A stretch of 64,000 bases of DNA from contig NZ_VAUO01000001.1 in NCBI RefSeq assembly GCF_005796105.1, positions 1 to 64,000 of the forward strand. The letters are read 5' to 3'. Of this stretch, positions 8,453-17,263 are shown piece after piece (position 1 is the first letter of the stretch; each line of letters begins with the position of its first letter). Made by a program: the position numbers and the translations under genes. A model generated the notes under the pieces. That model was given only the letters and a program-made list of their open reading frames with translations. It made no database searches and had not been told where the DNA came from. Source of the DNA: Pseudomonas mosselii (lineage in GTDB: Bacteria; Pseudomonadota; Gammaproteobacteria; Pseudomonadales; Pseudomonadaceae).

Positions 8453-9085
8453 ATGCTTGGTAATAAAACTTGTGGCGTAAGTCTCTGGCTGGTGCTTGGG
8501 TGTATGCCAATACCCTCGTATTCCGATCAGGATTGCCCGCGGATCGTGTCCAACCTTGAGCGTTTGGCATGTTTCGATGCGTCTGCCGGAACGCCTGCAC
8601 ACTCCGTCTCCATGCAGTGGTCGCCGCCAGAACAGGACTCACCCACGGTGCGTCGGGTACTGACCCACGAATTAGGGCGAAGTCCCGACGACCTGACGTT
8701 TCGACTCACGCCTGAAGACGACGGGCTGACGATCTCTGCACCTGCAATCGCTTCAGCCGCGCCGCATCCCTACCTGGTGATCAGTTGTTTGCAGAACATT
8801 TCCAGGTTGCAACTGGTCACCGCCCAACCTGTTGATGCTGGTCGGGTGATGGTGCGATTGCAGGGCGAGCGCAGCACCACCATCGCAACCCCTTGGCAGG
8901 TGACGGAGAACGGTCAGGTGCTCGATGCGGGCCGGGGCTTGCCTGGAATCGAGCAGATCAAGCGACTGATTGGGGCCCATCGCATTGAGGTGCAAAGCGA
9001 CAACCCTTCCATTGATGGATTGGTCTTCGATGCTCAAGGCCTGGACTCGCTCATCGACGAGGCGCGCAAAACATGTCGCTGGTAG
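8453..9085 (+). CDS. VasI-like T6SS-associated periplasmic protein
   Basis: A 210-residue protein with an N-terminal signal-like segment (residues ~1-22, Val-Ser-Leu-Trp-Leu-Val-Leu-Gly). It is followed by Asp-Cys-Pro-Arg-Ile-Val-Ser-Asn-Leu-Glu-Arg-Leu-Ala-Cys-Phe-Asp, the characteristic Cys-pair opening of the VasI (VCA0118/EvfG) family. Function in the family is unsettled. Upstream in-frame codons exist only with a TTG start, so the ATG at 8453 is preferred; an AAAGG lies 12-13 bp before it. It overlaps tssA by 13 bp and is the first gene of the rightward T6SS operon. Confidence 0.75.
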   Translation: MLGNKTCGVSLWLVLGCMPIPSYSDQDCPRIVSNLERLACFDASAGTPAHSVSMQWSPPEQDSPTVRRVLTHELGRSPDDLTFRLTPEDDGLTISAPAIASAAPHPYLVISCLQNISRLQLVTAQPVDAGRVMVRLQGERSTTIATPWQVTENGQVLDAGRGLPGIEQIKRLIGAHRIEVQSDNPSIDGLVFDAQGLDSLIDEARKTCRW

Positions 9086-10524
9086 CAGAGGTCAACGCAC
9101 AGGAAATTGCCCGGTTGCTCGCACCCATCGATGCGCAGGCTCCGGTCGGTCTGTTCGATGTGGAGGATGAAACCTATCAGGCCATTGATCAGGAAATGGT
9201 CAAGCTGGGCGGGCTGCAGGCATCCACCATCGACTGGGCCTATATCGAGGAAGCGTCACGGCAGTACTTGGCGCAGCAGTGCAAGCACTTGCGTATCGTC
9301 GCGCACCTGAGTGCTGCGTGGCTTCGCAGCGGTTGTTGGGAGCGATGGAGTTTCACCTTGGCGTTGCTGGCCGGCATGGTCGAGCGCTATTGGGAGGTGG
9401 CGCATCCAAAGCCTGGCCCCAAAGGTTTTCTGGGCAAGCGCAAGCTGGTTGGCCTCGTGCTCGATCGCTTGAACGAAGCGCTGCCGCGCCTGGACCGCTA
9501 CACATTCACCCCTGCCCATGCGGCCTTGGCTCAAGAGGCATTGCAGCGCCTGCAACAGCAGCAGGCCGCTGCTCAGTTGGATGAAGCCCTTCTGAAAGAT
9601 GTCGATCGACTGCTGCGCAAGCAGGCGGAGCAGGCGAGCGGTGCAGGCGAGCCTACCGCAGCGAAGTCGTCGACGGCGACCATCAGGCCTGCACCGCTGG
9701 CCGAAGTCATTGCCACCCCAATGCCGCGCGTGTCGTTAGGCAACGAGCGCGAATCACGGCGGGCCGTGCTGACCATGGCCGAGATGATCAATCAACAAGA
9801 CCCCTACGACCCGACGGGCTATCAGCTGCGTCGATTCGGCCTGTGGGCTCATATCCAGGCAGCGCCCCAAATCACGCAAGGCAATCGCACGGAACTGATG
9901 GCGGTGCCGCTGGAGATCACCTGCGACTATGAAGAGGCGATTGCTGGCACGGCGATCGACGCGGCGTTGCTTCAGCGGATTGAAAAGAGCGTGACGGCTT
10001 GCCCGTTTTGGATACGCGGCAGTTTCCTCGCGGCCAGTGCAGCGACACGGTTGGCGATGGGAGAGGTGGCTGAGGCAATCCGCGCAGCGACGGCCCGATT
10101 CGTCCAACGCATACCCGCGCTCCAGCAGTTGTGTTTCAGCGACGGTAGGTCGTTCGCGGACGATCAAAGCATGGCTTGGCTCAGAGGCGCAGCAGGGCAG
10201 ACGCAAGCCGAACCTGCCCACGAGTTCGCAGGCCTGCGCGAAGAGTTGGTCAGTCAGTTGGAAACCGCTGGGGTAGAGCCGGTTTTGCTCAGATTACAGG
10301 CCATGCAGGCGGACCTTCGTGGGCCGCGTGAGCGCTGTCATACCACCGTCATTGCGGCCGATCTCCTGGCAGCGCGAGGCGTGTCCTGGCTGGCCCAGGA
10401 TCTGTGCGCCAGTGTCGCACGGACCATGCAGCACACCACGGCCGCCGTTTGGGAACCAGAGGTGTTTCAACGACTGCAACAGTATGCCTCTGCTTATGTG
10501 TTGGCGGATCAGAACAAGGACTAG
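9073..10524 (+). CDS. tssA: TssA, T6SS assembly cap protein
   Basis: A 483-residue protein with an ImpA_N domain: Leu-Leu-Ala-Pro-Ile near residue 15, Cys-Lys-His-Leu-Arg-Ile near 75, and the strongly conserved Glu-Val-Ala-His-Pro-Lys-Pro near residue 112. TssA initiates and coordinates sheath/tube polymerisation; subclasses differ in the C-terminal domain. The middle ~150-215 is a charged linker, and the C-terminal half resembles a VasJ-type domain (Asp-Pro-Tyr-x-Pro-x-Gly-Tyr-Gln-Leu-Arg-Arg), suggesting a short rather than long TssA class. It overlaps vasI by 13 bp and is 8 bp from tssM. Confidence 0.9.
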   Translation: MSLVAEVNAQEIARLLAPIDAQAPVGLFDVEDETYQAIDQEMVKLGGLQASTIDWAYIEEASRQYLAQQCKHLRIVAHLSAAWLRSGCWERWSFTLALLAGMVERYWEVAHPKPGPKGFLGKRKLVGLVLDRLNEALPRLDRYTFTPAHAALAQEALQRLQQQQAAAQLDEALLKDVDRLLRKQAEQASGAGEPTAAKSSTATIRPAPLAEVIATPMPRVSLGNERESRRAVLTMAEMINQQDPYDPTGYQLRRFGLWAHIQAAPQITQGNRTELMAVPLEITCDYEEAIAGTAIDAALLQRIEKSVTACPFWIRGSFLAASAATRLAMGEVAEAIRAATARFVQRIPALQQLCFSDGRSFADDQSMAWLRGAAGQTQAEPAHEFAGLREELVSQLETAGVEPVLLRLQAMQADLRGPRERCHTTVIAADLLAARGVSWLAQDLCASVARTMQHTTAAVWEPEVFQRLQQYASAYVLADQNKD

Positions 10525-10532
10525 GACCCTCC

Positions 10533-13500
10533 ATGAATCAACTATGGACGCTTTTGAAACGTTGGGGGTTGCCCCTGGTGACTCGTATCGGCCTGGCCAT
10601 GCCGCTACTGCTTGTGTTGGGGACCGTGCTGATGCTGGTCGCCATCTGGTGGCTTGGGCCGCAGTGGCTATGGCGTGAACAGTATCCGCTGGCCAGCGTG
10701 GCGCATCGCAGCTTGGCCAGCCTGGTGCTCGTGCTGGTGCCGTTGTTGTGCTGGCTGGTGGTACTGCGCAGGCGATACGTTCGCCTACAGGCTGAACGCA
10801 AGCAGACGGTGGCCGCTGAGCTGGACAGCGTATTGCCGCTGGTTCAGGCGCAAGAGAAGGCCTTGGACCAAGGGCTTTCGCGATTTCTCGATAGCGCAGG
10901 CGGCCGAGGTGCGTTGTATCGATTGCCCTGGTACTTGGTGATAGGCGACCAGCATGCCGGCAAGACCAGCTTCATCGATTGCACAGAACAAAGCTTTTCC
11001 CTGACCCGTATCGACAAGGCACAGGCACGAGGCAGGCAGGCCCAAGCGCTGGCCTTTCCGATAGGTTGGTGGGTCAGCAACGATGCGGTGATCATCGATC
11101 CGCCAGGTGCGCTCATCAGGCAGGCGGCGCTGGCAGGCTCGCCCGTTGACGAATCAGCCACACAGCAAGTGCCACCTGCAACCTCGGCCAGGTTGTGGCA
11201 GCACCTGCTGGATTGGCTGTTGCGCAACCGCAGTCAGAGAGCCCTCAATGGCATATTGCTGGTGGTCGACTTACCTGCGCTATTGCACGGCACGCCCGAG
11301 CAGCGCATTGCCTTGGCACATGTGCTGCGCACCCGTCTGTACGAGGTCAGTAGCCAATTGGGCTCGCGGCTGCCGCTATACGTGGTGCTGACCAAGTTCG
11401 ACCTGTTGGACGGATTCGACCAACTCTATGCCGGTCTTTCCGTCGCCATGCGGGAAAGAATGCTCGGTTTCACGTTCAAGCTGGATGCGATAGGCACATT
11501 CGACGCTTGGCTGGAGGAGTATGGCGACCACTACGAGCAGTTGATCAGCCAGCTGTTTGAGCAGGTGGTGGATCGGCTCGATGCGCTGGACAGCGCTGCC
11601 CAGCGCGCGCGCTTGTTCTCATTGCATGCGCAGTTGATCGGCTTGCGCCCAATATTGCTGGGATTCCTGAAAGAAGCGCTGGCCAGTGATCGCTACACCA
11701 CGCCGGCCTTGGTACGCGGTGTGTACTGGTCCTCGGTCATCCAGCAAGGTGAGATGTTCAATGCGTTCGTGCGCGAGGCCGCGCAGCCCTACAAGACGAA
11801 GCTCCCTTTGCTCGAGGGCAAGGTACAAGGCAAGGCGCTACCGTACTTCATCCAGCATGCTTTCGGGCGGGTCATCTATAAGGAAGCCGGACTTGCCGGG
11901 GACAACATCAAGGTGGCGCGCAGCAAGCGTCAACTCCTATGGGTCGGCTCTGGGGTGGGCATACTGGCTTTTTGTGTTGCCATCGCCAGTTGGCAGCGCT
12001 TCTTCGATATCAATGGCGCCAAAGCCACCAACGTGCTTGTCAAAAGCCGGGAATACAGCCATCACGAGGTTGATCAGCGCCTGGATCCTACCGGACGCAA
12101 TCTGCTGGAGCCGCTGGACCAGATTCGTGATGCGGTATCGGTATTTGGCGATTATCGCTCTGCATGGCCGGGTGTTTCCGATTTTGGCCTGTATCAGGGG
12201 CGCGCTATCGGCCCGCGTGTCGATGAGGCATATCTCAGCTTGCTCTCCAGGCGGTTCCTGCCGGCCTTGGCCAGTGGAGTGATCGATGCCATGGATGCTG
12301 CGCCCCCGGGCAGTGAGCAGCAAATGGCTGCCCTCAGGGTTTACCGCATGCTGGAAGACCGCCACAACCGCCGCGCCGAATGGGTCGAAGCGTGGATGGC
12401 CCGACAATGGCAGCAGAAATTCCCGGGCCAGGGGCAACTGCAGCGCGACCTCATGCGGCACCTCAAGTACGCCTTGACCTACGCCGATACCGACCTGCCG
12501 CAGTACAGCCAACGTGTCGCCGCAGTGCAGGACGCGTTGCGCAAGGTGCCGCTACCCGAGCGGGTTTACGCCGGCCTCAAACAACAGGCGGCGGAGCAGT
12601 TGCACACCGGGCTGGACTTGCGTCATCAGGTTGGGCCGGCCTTCGACGTGGTGTATCAGCCGTCCATGAGCGCCAGGCAGGGCGATGATGTGCTGTTAGC
12701 GCCGATGCTCACTGCCAAAGGTTTCAAGGAGTACTTCGAACCACGCAGTCAGAGCTTCGCCGATTTGGCGTTGATCGACCAATGGGCGCTGGGCGAGCGT
12801 AGTCAGCTCGATTATTCGGATGCCGACCGGGAGGTGTTGAGCGAACGGCTACGCAACTTATACAGCGCCGATTACATTGACAGTTGGCGCCGTGCCCTCA
12901 ACGCGTTCAGCGTGGCAGACTTCCGTGACCTGGACCATGGTGTCGCGATCCTGCAGCAGTTGACGGGGCCTGCGGCGCCGCTGCATCGATTGCTCGACAC
13001 GGTCCGGGAGAACACTTCGCTCTCAGCGGCCGGCGTTGTTGAGGTAACAGATCAGACCAAGACAGTGCTGCCGATAAGTAGTAAGCCTGAGCATCAGCAG
13101 GCGTGGACTATTCAAAGGGCCTTTGCCGGGCTGAGCGCGATGCTGCAGGGAGCCGCAGAGAAGCCTAGCTACTACGATGAAACCCTGGTTGCTCTCACAG
13201 CCGTACACGACTATGCCAAGGCGGTGCAGGACAGCCCGGACCGAGGCAGGGCAGCACTGCAGGCCGTGCATCAGCGTTTCTCGATGACTGGGCATGACCC
13301 CATCGGCACCTTGCAACGAGTATCGACCGGCTTGCCTGAACCTATCAACCGCCAGGTACGAAAGGTGGCTGATCAAACGGCGCAGGTATTGAATGTTGAA
13401 GCACTGCGCGAGTTGGAGCGGCGCTGGGATGCTGAGGTGTATAGTTTCTTTCAGCAGCGCCTGGCAGGCCGATACCCCTTCGTGGCCAGGGCGCCGGACG

Positions 13501-14150
13501 CGTCGCTGGATGACTTCGAGGCGTTCTTCGGGCCGAAGGGCCGGCTGCAGCAGTTCAATGAGCAATATCTGAAGGTGTTCCTGAAGGACAACCTCGAAGC
13601 CCTGCAAACCGGCCAGCAGGGGCAGTCCCTGATCCGTAGCGATGTGATCGAGCAGTTGGAGCTGGCGGACCGCATTCGCGAAACGTTCTTCGATCAGCGC
13701 GGCAACTTGAGTGTGCAGTTCAGTATCGAGCCGTTAGGGTTGAGTGCGAACCAGCGCACGAGTTTGCTGGATCTGGACGGTCAGTTGATTTCCTACACCC
13801 ATGGCACGAGTCAGATCACCGGTGTCATCTGGCCCAATACGCTTGGGCAACATGTGCGTAGCAACCTGACGCTGCTCAGGCAGAGCGGCAATAGCAGCAG
13901 TCTGGAGTATCGAGGCCCCTGGTCCATGTTCCGCCTGCTCAGTCGTGGTTCGCTCAATGGGCGGACGGCGACCAGTGTGGACTTGAGCTTCAGGACCGGT
14001 GATGGCGTGATGCGCTACCGGCTGAGCGCGCAGAAGGCTTTCAATCCCATTACCCAACAACCGTTCAAAGGCTTCCGCTTGCCACGCGGGTTGCTGCAAC
14101 AGCCATCCAGGATGGTTCAGGCCGGGCAGACGGGCGCACCTGTCATGTAA
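10533..14150 (+). CDS. tssM: TssM, IcmF-like T6SS inner-membrane ATP-binding protein
   Basis: A 1205-residue protein of normal TssM length. It has two N-terminal membrane segments (~15-45 and ~60-78), then a cytoplasmic domain with an intact Walker A motif (Gly-Asp-Gln-His-Ala-Gly-Lys-Thr-Ser, Lys144). A third membrane helix at ~468-488 is followed by a large periplasmic domain. TssM spans the periplasm and binds TssJ and TssL. The ATG at 10533 lies 8 bp after the tssA stop; the open frame upstream is shadow sequence within tssA. It ends the rightward operon. Confidence 0.95.
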   Translation: MNQLWTLLKRWGLPLVTRIGLAMPLLLVLGTVLMLVAIWWLGPQWLWREQYPLASVAHRSLASLVLVLVPLLCWLVVLRRRYVRLQAERKQTVAAELDSVLPLVQAQEKALDQGLSRFLDSAGGRGALYRLPWYLVIGDQHAGKTSFIDCTEQSFSLTRIDKAQARGRQAQALAFPIGWWVSNDAVIIDPPGALIRQAALAGSPVDESATQQVPPATSARLWQHLLDWLLRNRSQRALNGILLVVDLPALLHGTPEQRIALAHVLRTRLYEVSSQLGSRLPLYVVLTKFDLLDGFDQLYAGLSVAMRERMLGFTFKLDAIGTFDAWLEEYGDHYEQLISQLFEQVVDRLDALDSAAQRARLFSLHAQLIGLRPILLGFLKEALASDRYTTPALVRGVYWSSVIQQGEMFNAFVREAAQPYKTKLPLLEGKVQGKALPYFIQHAFGRVIYKEAGLAGDNIKVARSKRQLLWVGSGVGILAFCVAIASWQRFFDINGAKATNVLVKSREYSHHEVDQRLDPTGRNLLEPLDQIRDAVSVFGDYRSAWPGVSDFGLYQGRAIGPRVDEAYLSLLSRRFLPALASGVIDAMDAAPPGSEQQMAALRVYRMLEDRHNRRAEWVEAWMARQWQQKFPGQGQLQRDLMRHLKYALTYADTDLPQYSQRVAAVQDALRKVPLPERVYAGLKQQAAEQLHTGLDLRHQVGPAFDVVYQPSMSARQGDDVLLAPMLTAKGFKEYFEPRSQSFADLALIDQWALGERSQLDYSDADREVLSERLRNLYSADYIDSWRRALNAFSVADFRDLDHGVAILQQLTGPAAPLHRLLDTVRENTSLSAAGVVEVTDQTKTVLPISSKPEHQQAWTIQRAFAGLSAMLQGAAEKPSYYDETLVALTAVHDYAKAVQDSPDRGRAALQAVHQRFSMTGHDPIGTLQRVSTGLPEPINRQVRKVADQTAQVLNVEALRELERRWDAEVYSFFQQRLAGRYPFVARAPDASLDDFEAFFGPKGRLQQFNEQYLKVFLKDNLEALQTGQQGQSLIRSDVIEQLELADRIRETFFDQRGNLSVQFSIEPLGLSANQRTSLLDLDGQLISYTHGTSQITGVIWPNTLGQHVRSNLTLLRQSGNSSSLEYRGPWSMFRLLSRGSLNGRTATSVDLSFRTGDGVMRYRLSAQKAFNPITQQPFKGFRLPRGLLQQPSRMVQAGQTGAPVM

Positions 14151-14254
14151 ATCTATGAAAAGCCGAAAGGCTAATGCCTGTCAGTTAATCCTTCGTTGCA
14201 GTAGTTTGGGCCGTTCCAAGACCGTGCAAGCCGGCATTCAAAGCGCTCACGCGG

Positions 14255-14302
14255 ACTTTGAGCGGCCTTGTGCCGCGAAAGGGCCGCAAAGCGGCCCCAT
14301 TG
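14255..14302. repeat. REP-like palindromic element
   Basis: Downstream of tssM the sequence reads GAGCGGCCTTGTGCCGCG, then an AAAGGGCCGC / GCGGCCCC inverted pair. The GCGGCCTTGTGCCGCG core is the same as in the tandem repeats near 35.9 kb and 36.0 kb. It marks the end of the T6SS block. Confidence 0.6.
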
Positions 14303-14414
14303 GCTTAACTGGCCTGCATTAGCCAAAAGGCTCTTTTTTCGTTCCGGCGAAAGCCACCACAAAGACCGCTTGAGCTTCAACTGAGCGCCGCCAGGGCTGG
14401 TAGTGTCGAGTGAT

Positions 14415-14918
14415 TCATTTGTCGATAGCGTCAACTCTGGAAACGGACGGCGCTGGAGTATGAAGCTTGTCGATAATCTGCTTGGCCAAGGCATGGTAAA
14501 GAGAGACCGGAGACACCCATCCCGAGATGGCTGCTGCCATGAGTGTTGCGGCCAGCATGGGAATGGCCAGATCCTGGCTGTGTGTCAGCTCAAGCACGAT
14601 GACCGAGGCGGTCAGCGGCGAGCGTGTAACACCGGCCAGGTACGCGCCCATTCCGAGTAATGCGCATGCTTGAGGATCAACATCGGGTAGCACGCTCAAC
14701 AGAGGCGCAAAGGCAGCACCGATGCTCAGAGAGGGCGAAAAGAGACCGCCCGGAATCCCGGAGAGATAAGAAACGACACTGGCCAGAAACTTCCACAGCA
14801 GAAAGCTTTGGTCCGTGATTGGCTGACCCTCCAGCAAGGCACGCGTTTCTTCATATCCGGTGCCGAATACATGATTGCCGGAGACGAGCCCCAACGTGCC
14901 CAGCAGCAGCCCACACAT
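14415..14918 (-). pseudogene. ClC chloride channel/antiporter, C-terminal fragment
   Basis: About 167 residues match the C-terminal third of ClC family proteins. Visible are Thr-Gly-Tyr-Glu-Glu-Thr-Arg-Ala-Leu-Leu, Ser-Gly-Ile-Pro-Gly-Gly-Leu-Phe-Ser-Pro-Ser-Leu (the Gly-Ile-Pro-Gly-Gly anion-filter motif), and a Ser-Leu-Tyr-His-Ala-Leu end. Full proteins are ~420-450 residues; the N-terminal ~270 are missing. A stop lies 12 codons upstream in frame, and no ClC sequence appears in other frames in the next 300 bp. This is a deletion remnant. Its internal Met start probably has no functional meaning. Confidence 0.8.
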
Positions 14919-15244
14919 GGCTGACTTGGAAAGTCGTGAGTATGGCGTGCTTTACCGGGCAGGCCTATCCGACACAGGTGGTAGTGGTGCCAGATGTGGC
15001 GATCTACTTGCCCAATTGCAATGGGTCGCCAGCGCGAGATCGTTGCCAGGTGGTCCAGCGTGCTTTGGTGGCAGCAAGGTGTCTTGTCGTCAGGCGCATG
15101 GGCGGGGTCGCTACCTACCGCAGAGTAATGGCATCACGCCTGCAACTCACCCAACCACGGGTAGCGTTGATGGCGTAGGGTTTTCCTCGTCAATCGATGC
15201 CGTTATGCTTCTCGTTCCAGAGCGGGTTTACCAGGATTGTGCAC
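14919..15244. other. 326-bp stretch without a supportable gene
   Basis: This stretch lies between the ClC fragment and the TorF-like gene. Frames are open on the plus strand, but their translations look random and have no plausible start site. It is probably the deletion scar that removed the front of the ClC gene plus the promoter of the next gene. Confidence 0.5.
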
Positions 15245-15964
15245 ATGGTCAGACACCTGCTAATGCTGACGGCGGCCTTGCTGTTCTGTGCGCCGGTGTC
15301 CGCCAAGCAGATTCAACGTCAATTGGGTGATTTTGCCTTCAAGCTCAGTACCCAAGGCTCCCGCTCAATGGCACAGGGGTTGATTTCGCCCAGCGCTGTC
15401 GGCGCATTCCATGGCGGTGTGGATGTCAGTCACTCCAGCGGTTTGTACATGGGGCAGTTCGCACCCAGCCTGGGTCTTTCACCCAACTCGACTCTCAAAC
15501 TCGACAGTTATTTCGGCTACAAGCGCCGATTCGATGAAAGCCTGGGCTTCGAGGCCGGGCTTATTCATTACAGTCAGCCAAACCTTTCCAACAGTGAAAG
15601 CTATGCCCTGTATGGTGGTTTTTCGACGTTGGACAGTCGCTTCGCAGGTGCCTGGAGAAACGATCCAGACAACCGCACGGGGACGTTATTCGTCGATGTG
15701 GGCCGCCTTCCGTTGTTCGAAATGGACCTGACGCTGAAGGTCGCTCACCACCGCCTGGGCACGCCTTTCACGATCGGCGATGGCAGCCAAGTGGATCATT
15801 TCAATGATTGGTCGGTGGCGCTGTCTCGCCCTTGGCTGGGGGTCGACCTGGACCTCATCTACAGCAGTTCCGACCTGCAAGGCGCCGGTTGTGTCGTGTA
15901 TGCAGGCATGAACAACTACTGCGAGAGCATGCTGATGTTGAAGGCGCAGCGAAGCTTTTTCTAA
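15245..15964 (+). CDS. TorF-like putative outer-membrane protein
   Basis: A 239-residue protein with a clear signal peptide (residues 1-~19, ending Ala-Pro-Val-Ser-Ala-Lys). The rest is an alternating-hydrophobicity beta-strand pattern with a terminal aromatic residue (Arg-Ser-Phe-Phe), typical of small outer-membrane barrels. It resembles the TorF family (TIGR02001-type: Ser-x-Gly-Leu-Tyr, Asp-x-Tyr-Phe-Gly-Tyr-Lys, Gly-Leu-Ile-His-Tyr). Members are putative porins without assigned substrate. The start at 15245 is preferred over an upstream frame because the signal peptide begins there. Confidence 0.65.
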   Translation: MVRHLLMLTAALLFCAPVSAKQIQRQLGDFAFKLSTQGSRSMAQGLISPSAVGAFHGGVDVSHSSGLYMGQFAPSLGLSPNSTLKLDSYFGYKRRFDESLGFEAGLIHYSQPNLSNSESYALYGGFSTLDSRFAGAWRNDPDNRTGTLFVDVGRLPLFEMDLTLKVAHHRLGTPFTIGDGSQVDHFNDWSVALSRPWLGVDLDLIYSSSDLQGAGCVVYAGMNNYCESMLMLKAQRSFF

Positions 15965-16086
15965 CGCTCAGCCAGCGTCGCTCATGTGCATGTGGTGGTT
16001 TTTCATAGGCACTTGCGAGGGTGGACGATCTCTGCGCGCCTGATCGCCATCCAGGTGTCACCGATGCCCGTGGAGGGAGACCCCTC

Positions 16087-16233
16087 ATGAGCAGCACTTC
16101 AGATAAAGTAAAAGGCTTGGCTAACGGAGCGCTCGGCAGGGCCAAGCAAGCTGCTGTGGCTCCGGTTAAGCCGTCGACATTGCTGAATGGGAGGGGGCTT
16201 CGATGGAGCTACGCCAGCTACGTTATTTTCTGA
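16087..16233 (+). pseudogene. Truncated CsbD-like stress protein ORF
   Basis: A 48-codon ORF with a strong ribosome-binding site (GGAGGGAGA) 6 bp before the ATG. It opens with Met-Ser-Ser-Thr-Ser-Asp-Lys-Val-Lys-Gly-Leu-Ala-Asn, like CsbD-family proteins of pseudomonads (~60-70 residues). After residue ~20 the lysine/glutamine repeat pattern of CsbD is lost, and the frame runs into the start of the next gene, overlapping it by 31 bp. It is probably the 5' end of a csbD gene left by a deletion joined to tcuR. Confidence 0.5.
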
Positions 16234-17123
16234 GTGTGCTGGAATGCGGCAGCCTCGGCAGGGCTGCGCTCGAAACGGGCGTTGGAGTCTCTGCGTTGAG
16301 CCAGCAACTGACGAAGCTCGAATGTGAGTTGAGTACCCGTTTGCTGACACGCTCAAGCGTTGGCGTCACGCCTACCGCAGCAGGCTTGGCATTCGAATAC
16401 CATGCGCGTTTGACGCTGCGCCAGGCCCATTACGCCGTACTGGCCGCGCGCAGTGGGCGTATGAGCGGGTACGCCAGTGTCGGCATGGCACCGACTACGG
16501 CTTCGGTGCTGGGCTTGGCGCTGATTGCCAGGATGCGCGAGCGTTACCCGGATATCCGTCTTCATTTGGTCGAGATGCTGTCCGGCTACCTGGTGAATCA
16601 GCTCAATACGCGGCATCTGGATGTGGCGGTGTTGTTTCAGCAGGAGGCCGGCATGCGTCTGGATGTGCGGCCGCTGCTGGAGGAGCGTTTGTTCGCGCTG
16701 GTGCCACTCGCGCTGGTCAAGGCCGACTGGGGGCCGTCGCTGACGTTGCAGCAGATCGCCTCGCTGCCGTTGGTGATGCCCAGCGCCCAGCATGGTCTGC
16801 GCGCCACGTTGAGGGCGATTCTGGAGCGCGTTGGATTGGACGCGACTATCGTCATGGAGGTGGACGGCTTGTCGCTGCTCATGGAGTGCGTCAGTGCTGG
16901 CCACGCCGCGACGATTCAACCCGGCGCCACGGTGGCTCGGGCTACGCAGGCAGGCTTGCGGGTATTTTCGATCGACGATCCGCAAGCGCAGCGGCGCAAC
17001 CTGGTGGTAAGCCTGGCCGATGATGAACTTTCGCCTGCTGCGCTGGCTACGCGGATCGTGCTGCATGAAGTGTCCCGCGAACTGGTGCAGCAAGAGCGCT
17101 GGCCGGGCGCGCGCTTGCTGTGA
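16203..17123 (+). CDS. tcuR: TcuR, LysR-type regulator of tricarballylate use
   Basis: A 306-residue LysR-type regulator: N-terminal winged HTH at residues ~1-60 (Met-Glu-Leu-Arg-Gln-Leu-Arg-Tyr-Phe) and a C-terminal effector-binding domain. It strongly recalls Salmonella TcuR in several blocks: Gly-Val-Ser-Ala-Leu-Ser-Gln-Gln, Val-Gly-Met-Ala-Pro-x-Thr-Ala-Ser-Val-Leu-Gly, Val-Asp-Gly-Leu-Ser-Leu-Leu-Met, and the C-terminal Trp-Pro-Gly-Ala. It also has the same position and direction immediately upstream of tcuA. Family knowledge: TcuR activates tcuABC in response to tricarballylate. Its own ribosome site lies within the CsbD remnant. Confidence 0.85.
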   Translation: MELRQLRYFLSVLECGSLGRAALETGVGVSALSQQLTKLECELSTRLLTRSSVGVTPTAAGLAFEYHARLTLRQAHYAVLAARSGRMSGYASVGMAPTTASVLGLALIARMRERYPDIRLHLVEMLSGYLVNQLNTRHLDVAVLFQQEAGMRLDVRPLLEERLFALVPLALVKADWGPSLTLQQIASLPLVMPSAQHGLRATLRAILERVGLDATIVMEVDGLSLLMECVSAGHAATIQPGATVARATQAGLRVFSIDDPQAQRRNLVVSLADDELSPAALATRIVLHEVSRELVQQERWPGARLL

Positions 17124-17219
17124 GTGCCTGCACGCAATCCAGCCTTTAGAAAAACTGAAGACCTCCCCCCAGTGAGCGCGTTTCGCCCAGGGTACGCGAA
17201 GCCCTAAAGTCCGGGCTCT

Positions 17220-17249
17220 GCGAGAAGCCGCCCAACCCAGGCTTCTCGC
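17220..17249 (+). promoter_or_regulatory. Perfect 10-bp hairpin in the tcuA leader
   Basis: GCGAGAAGCC (17220-17229) and GGCTTCTCGC (17240-17249) are exact inverted repeats around a 10-base loop. The hairpin ends 4 bp before the tcuA Shine-Dalgarno (TGGAGG). No U-run follows, so it is not a standard terminator. It could be an operator half-pair or a translation-affecting leader structure. Confidence 0.5.
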
Positions 17250-17263
17250 TTCCTGGAGGCGAC

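Noticed and set aside
14171..14494. 107-codon minus-strand ORF after tssM
   Set aside because: It spans the REP element and the ClC fragment in another frame; no protein features.
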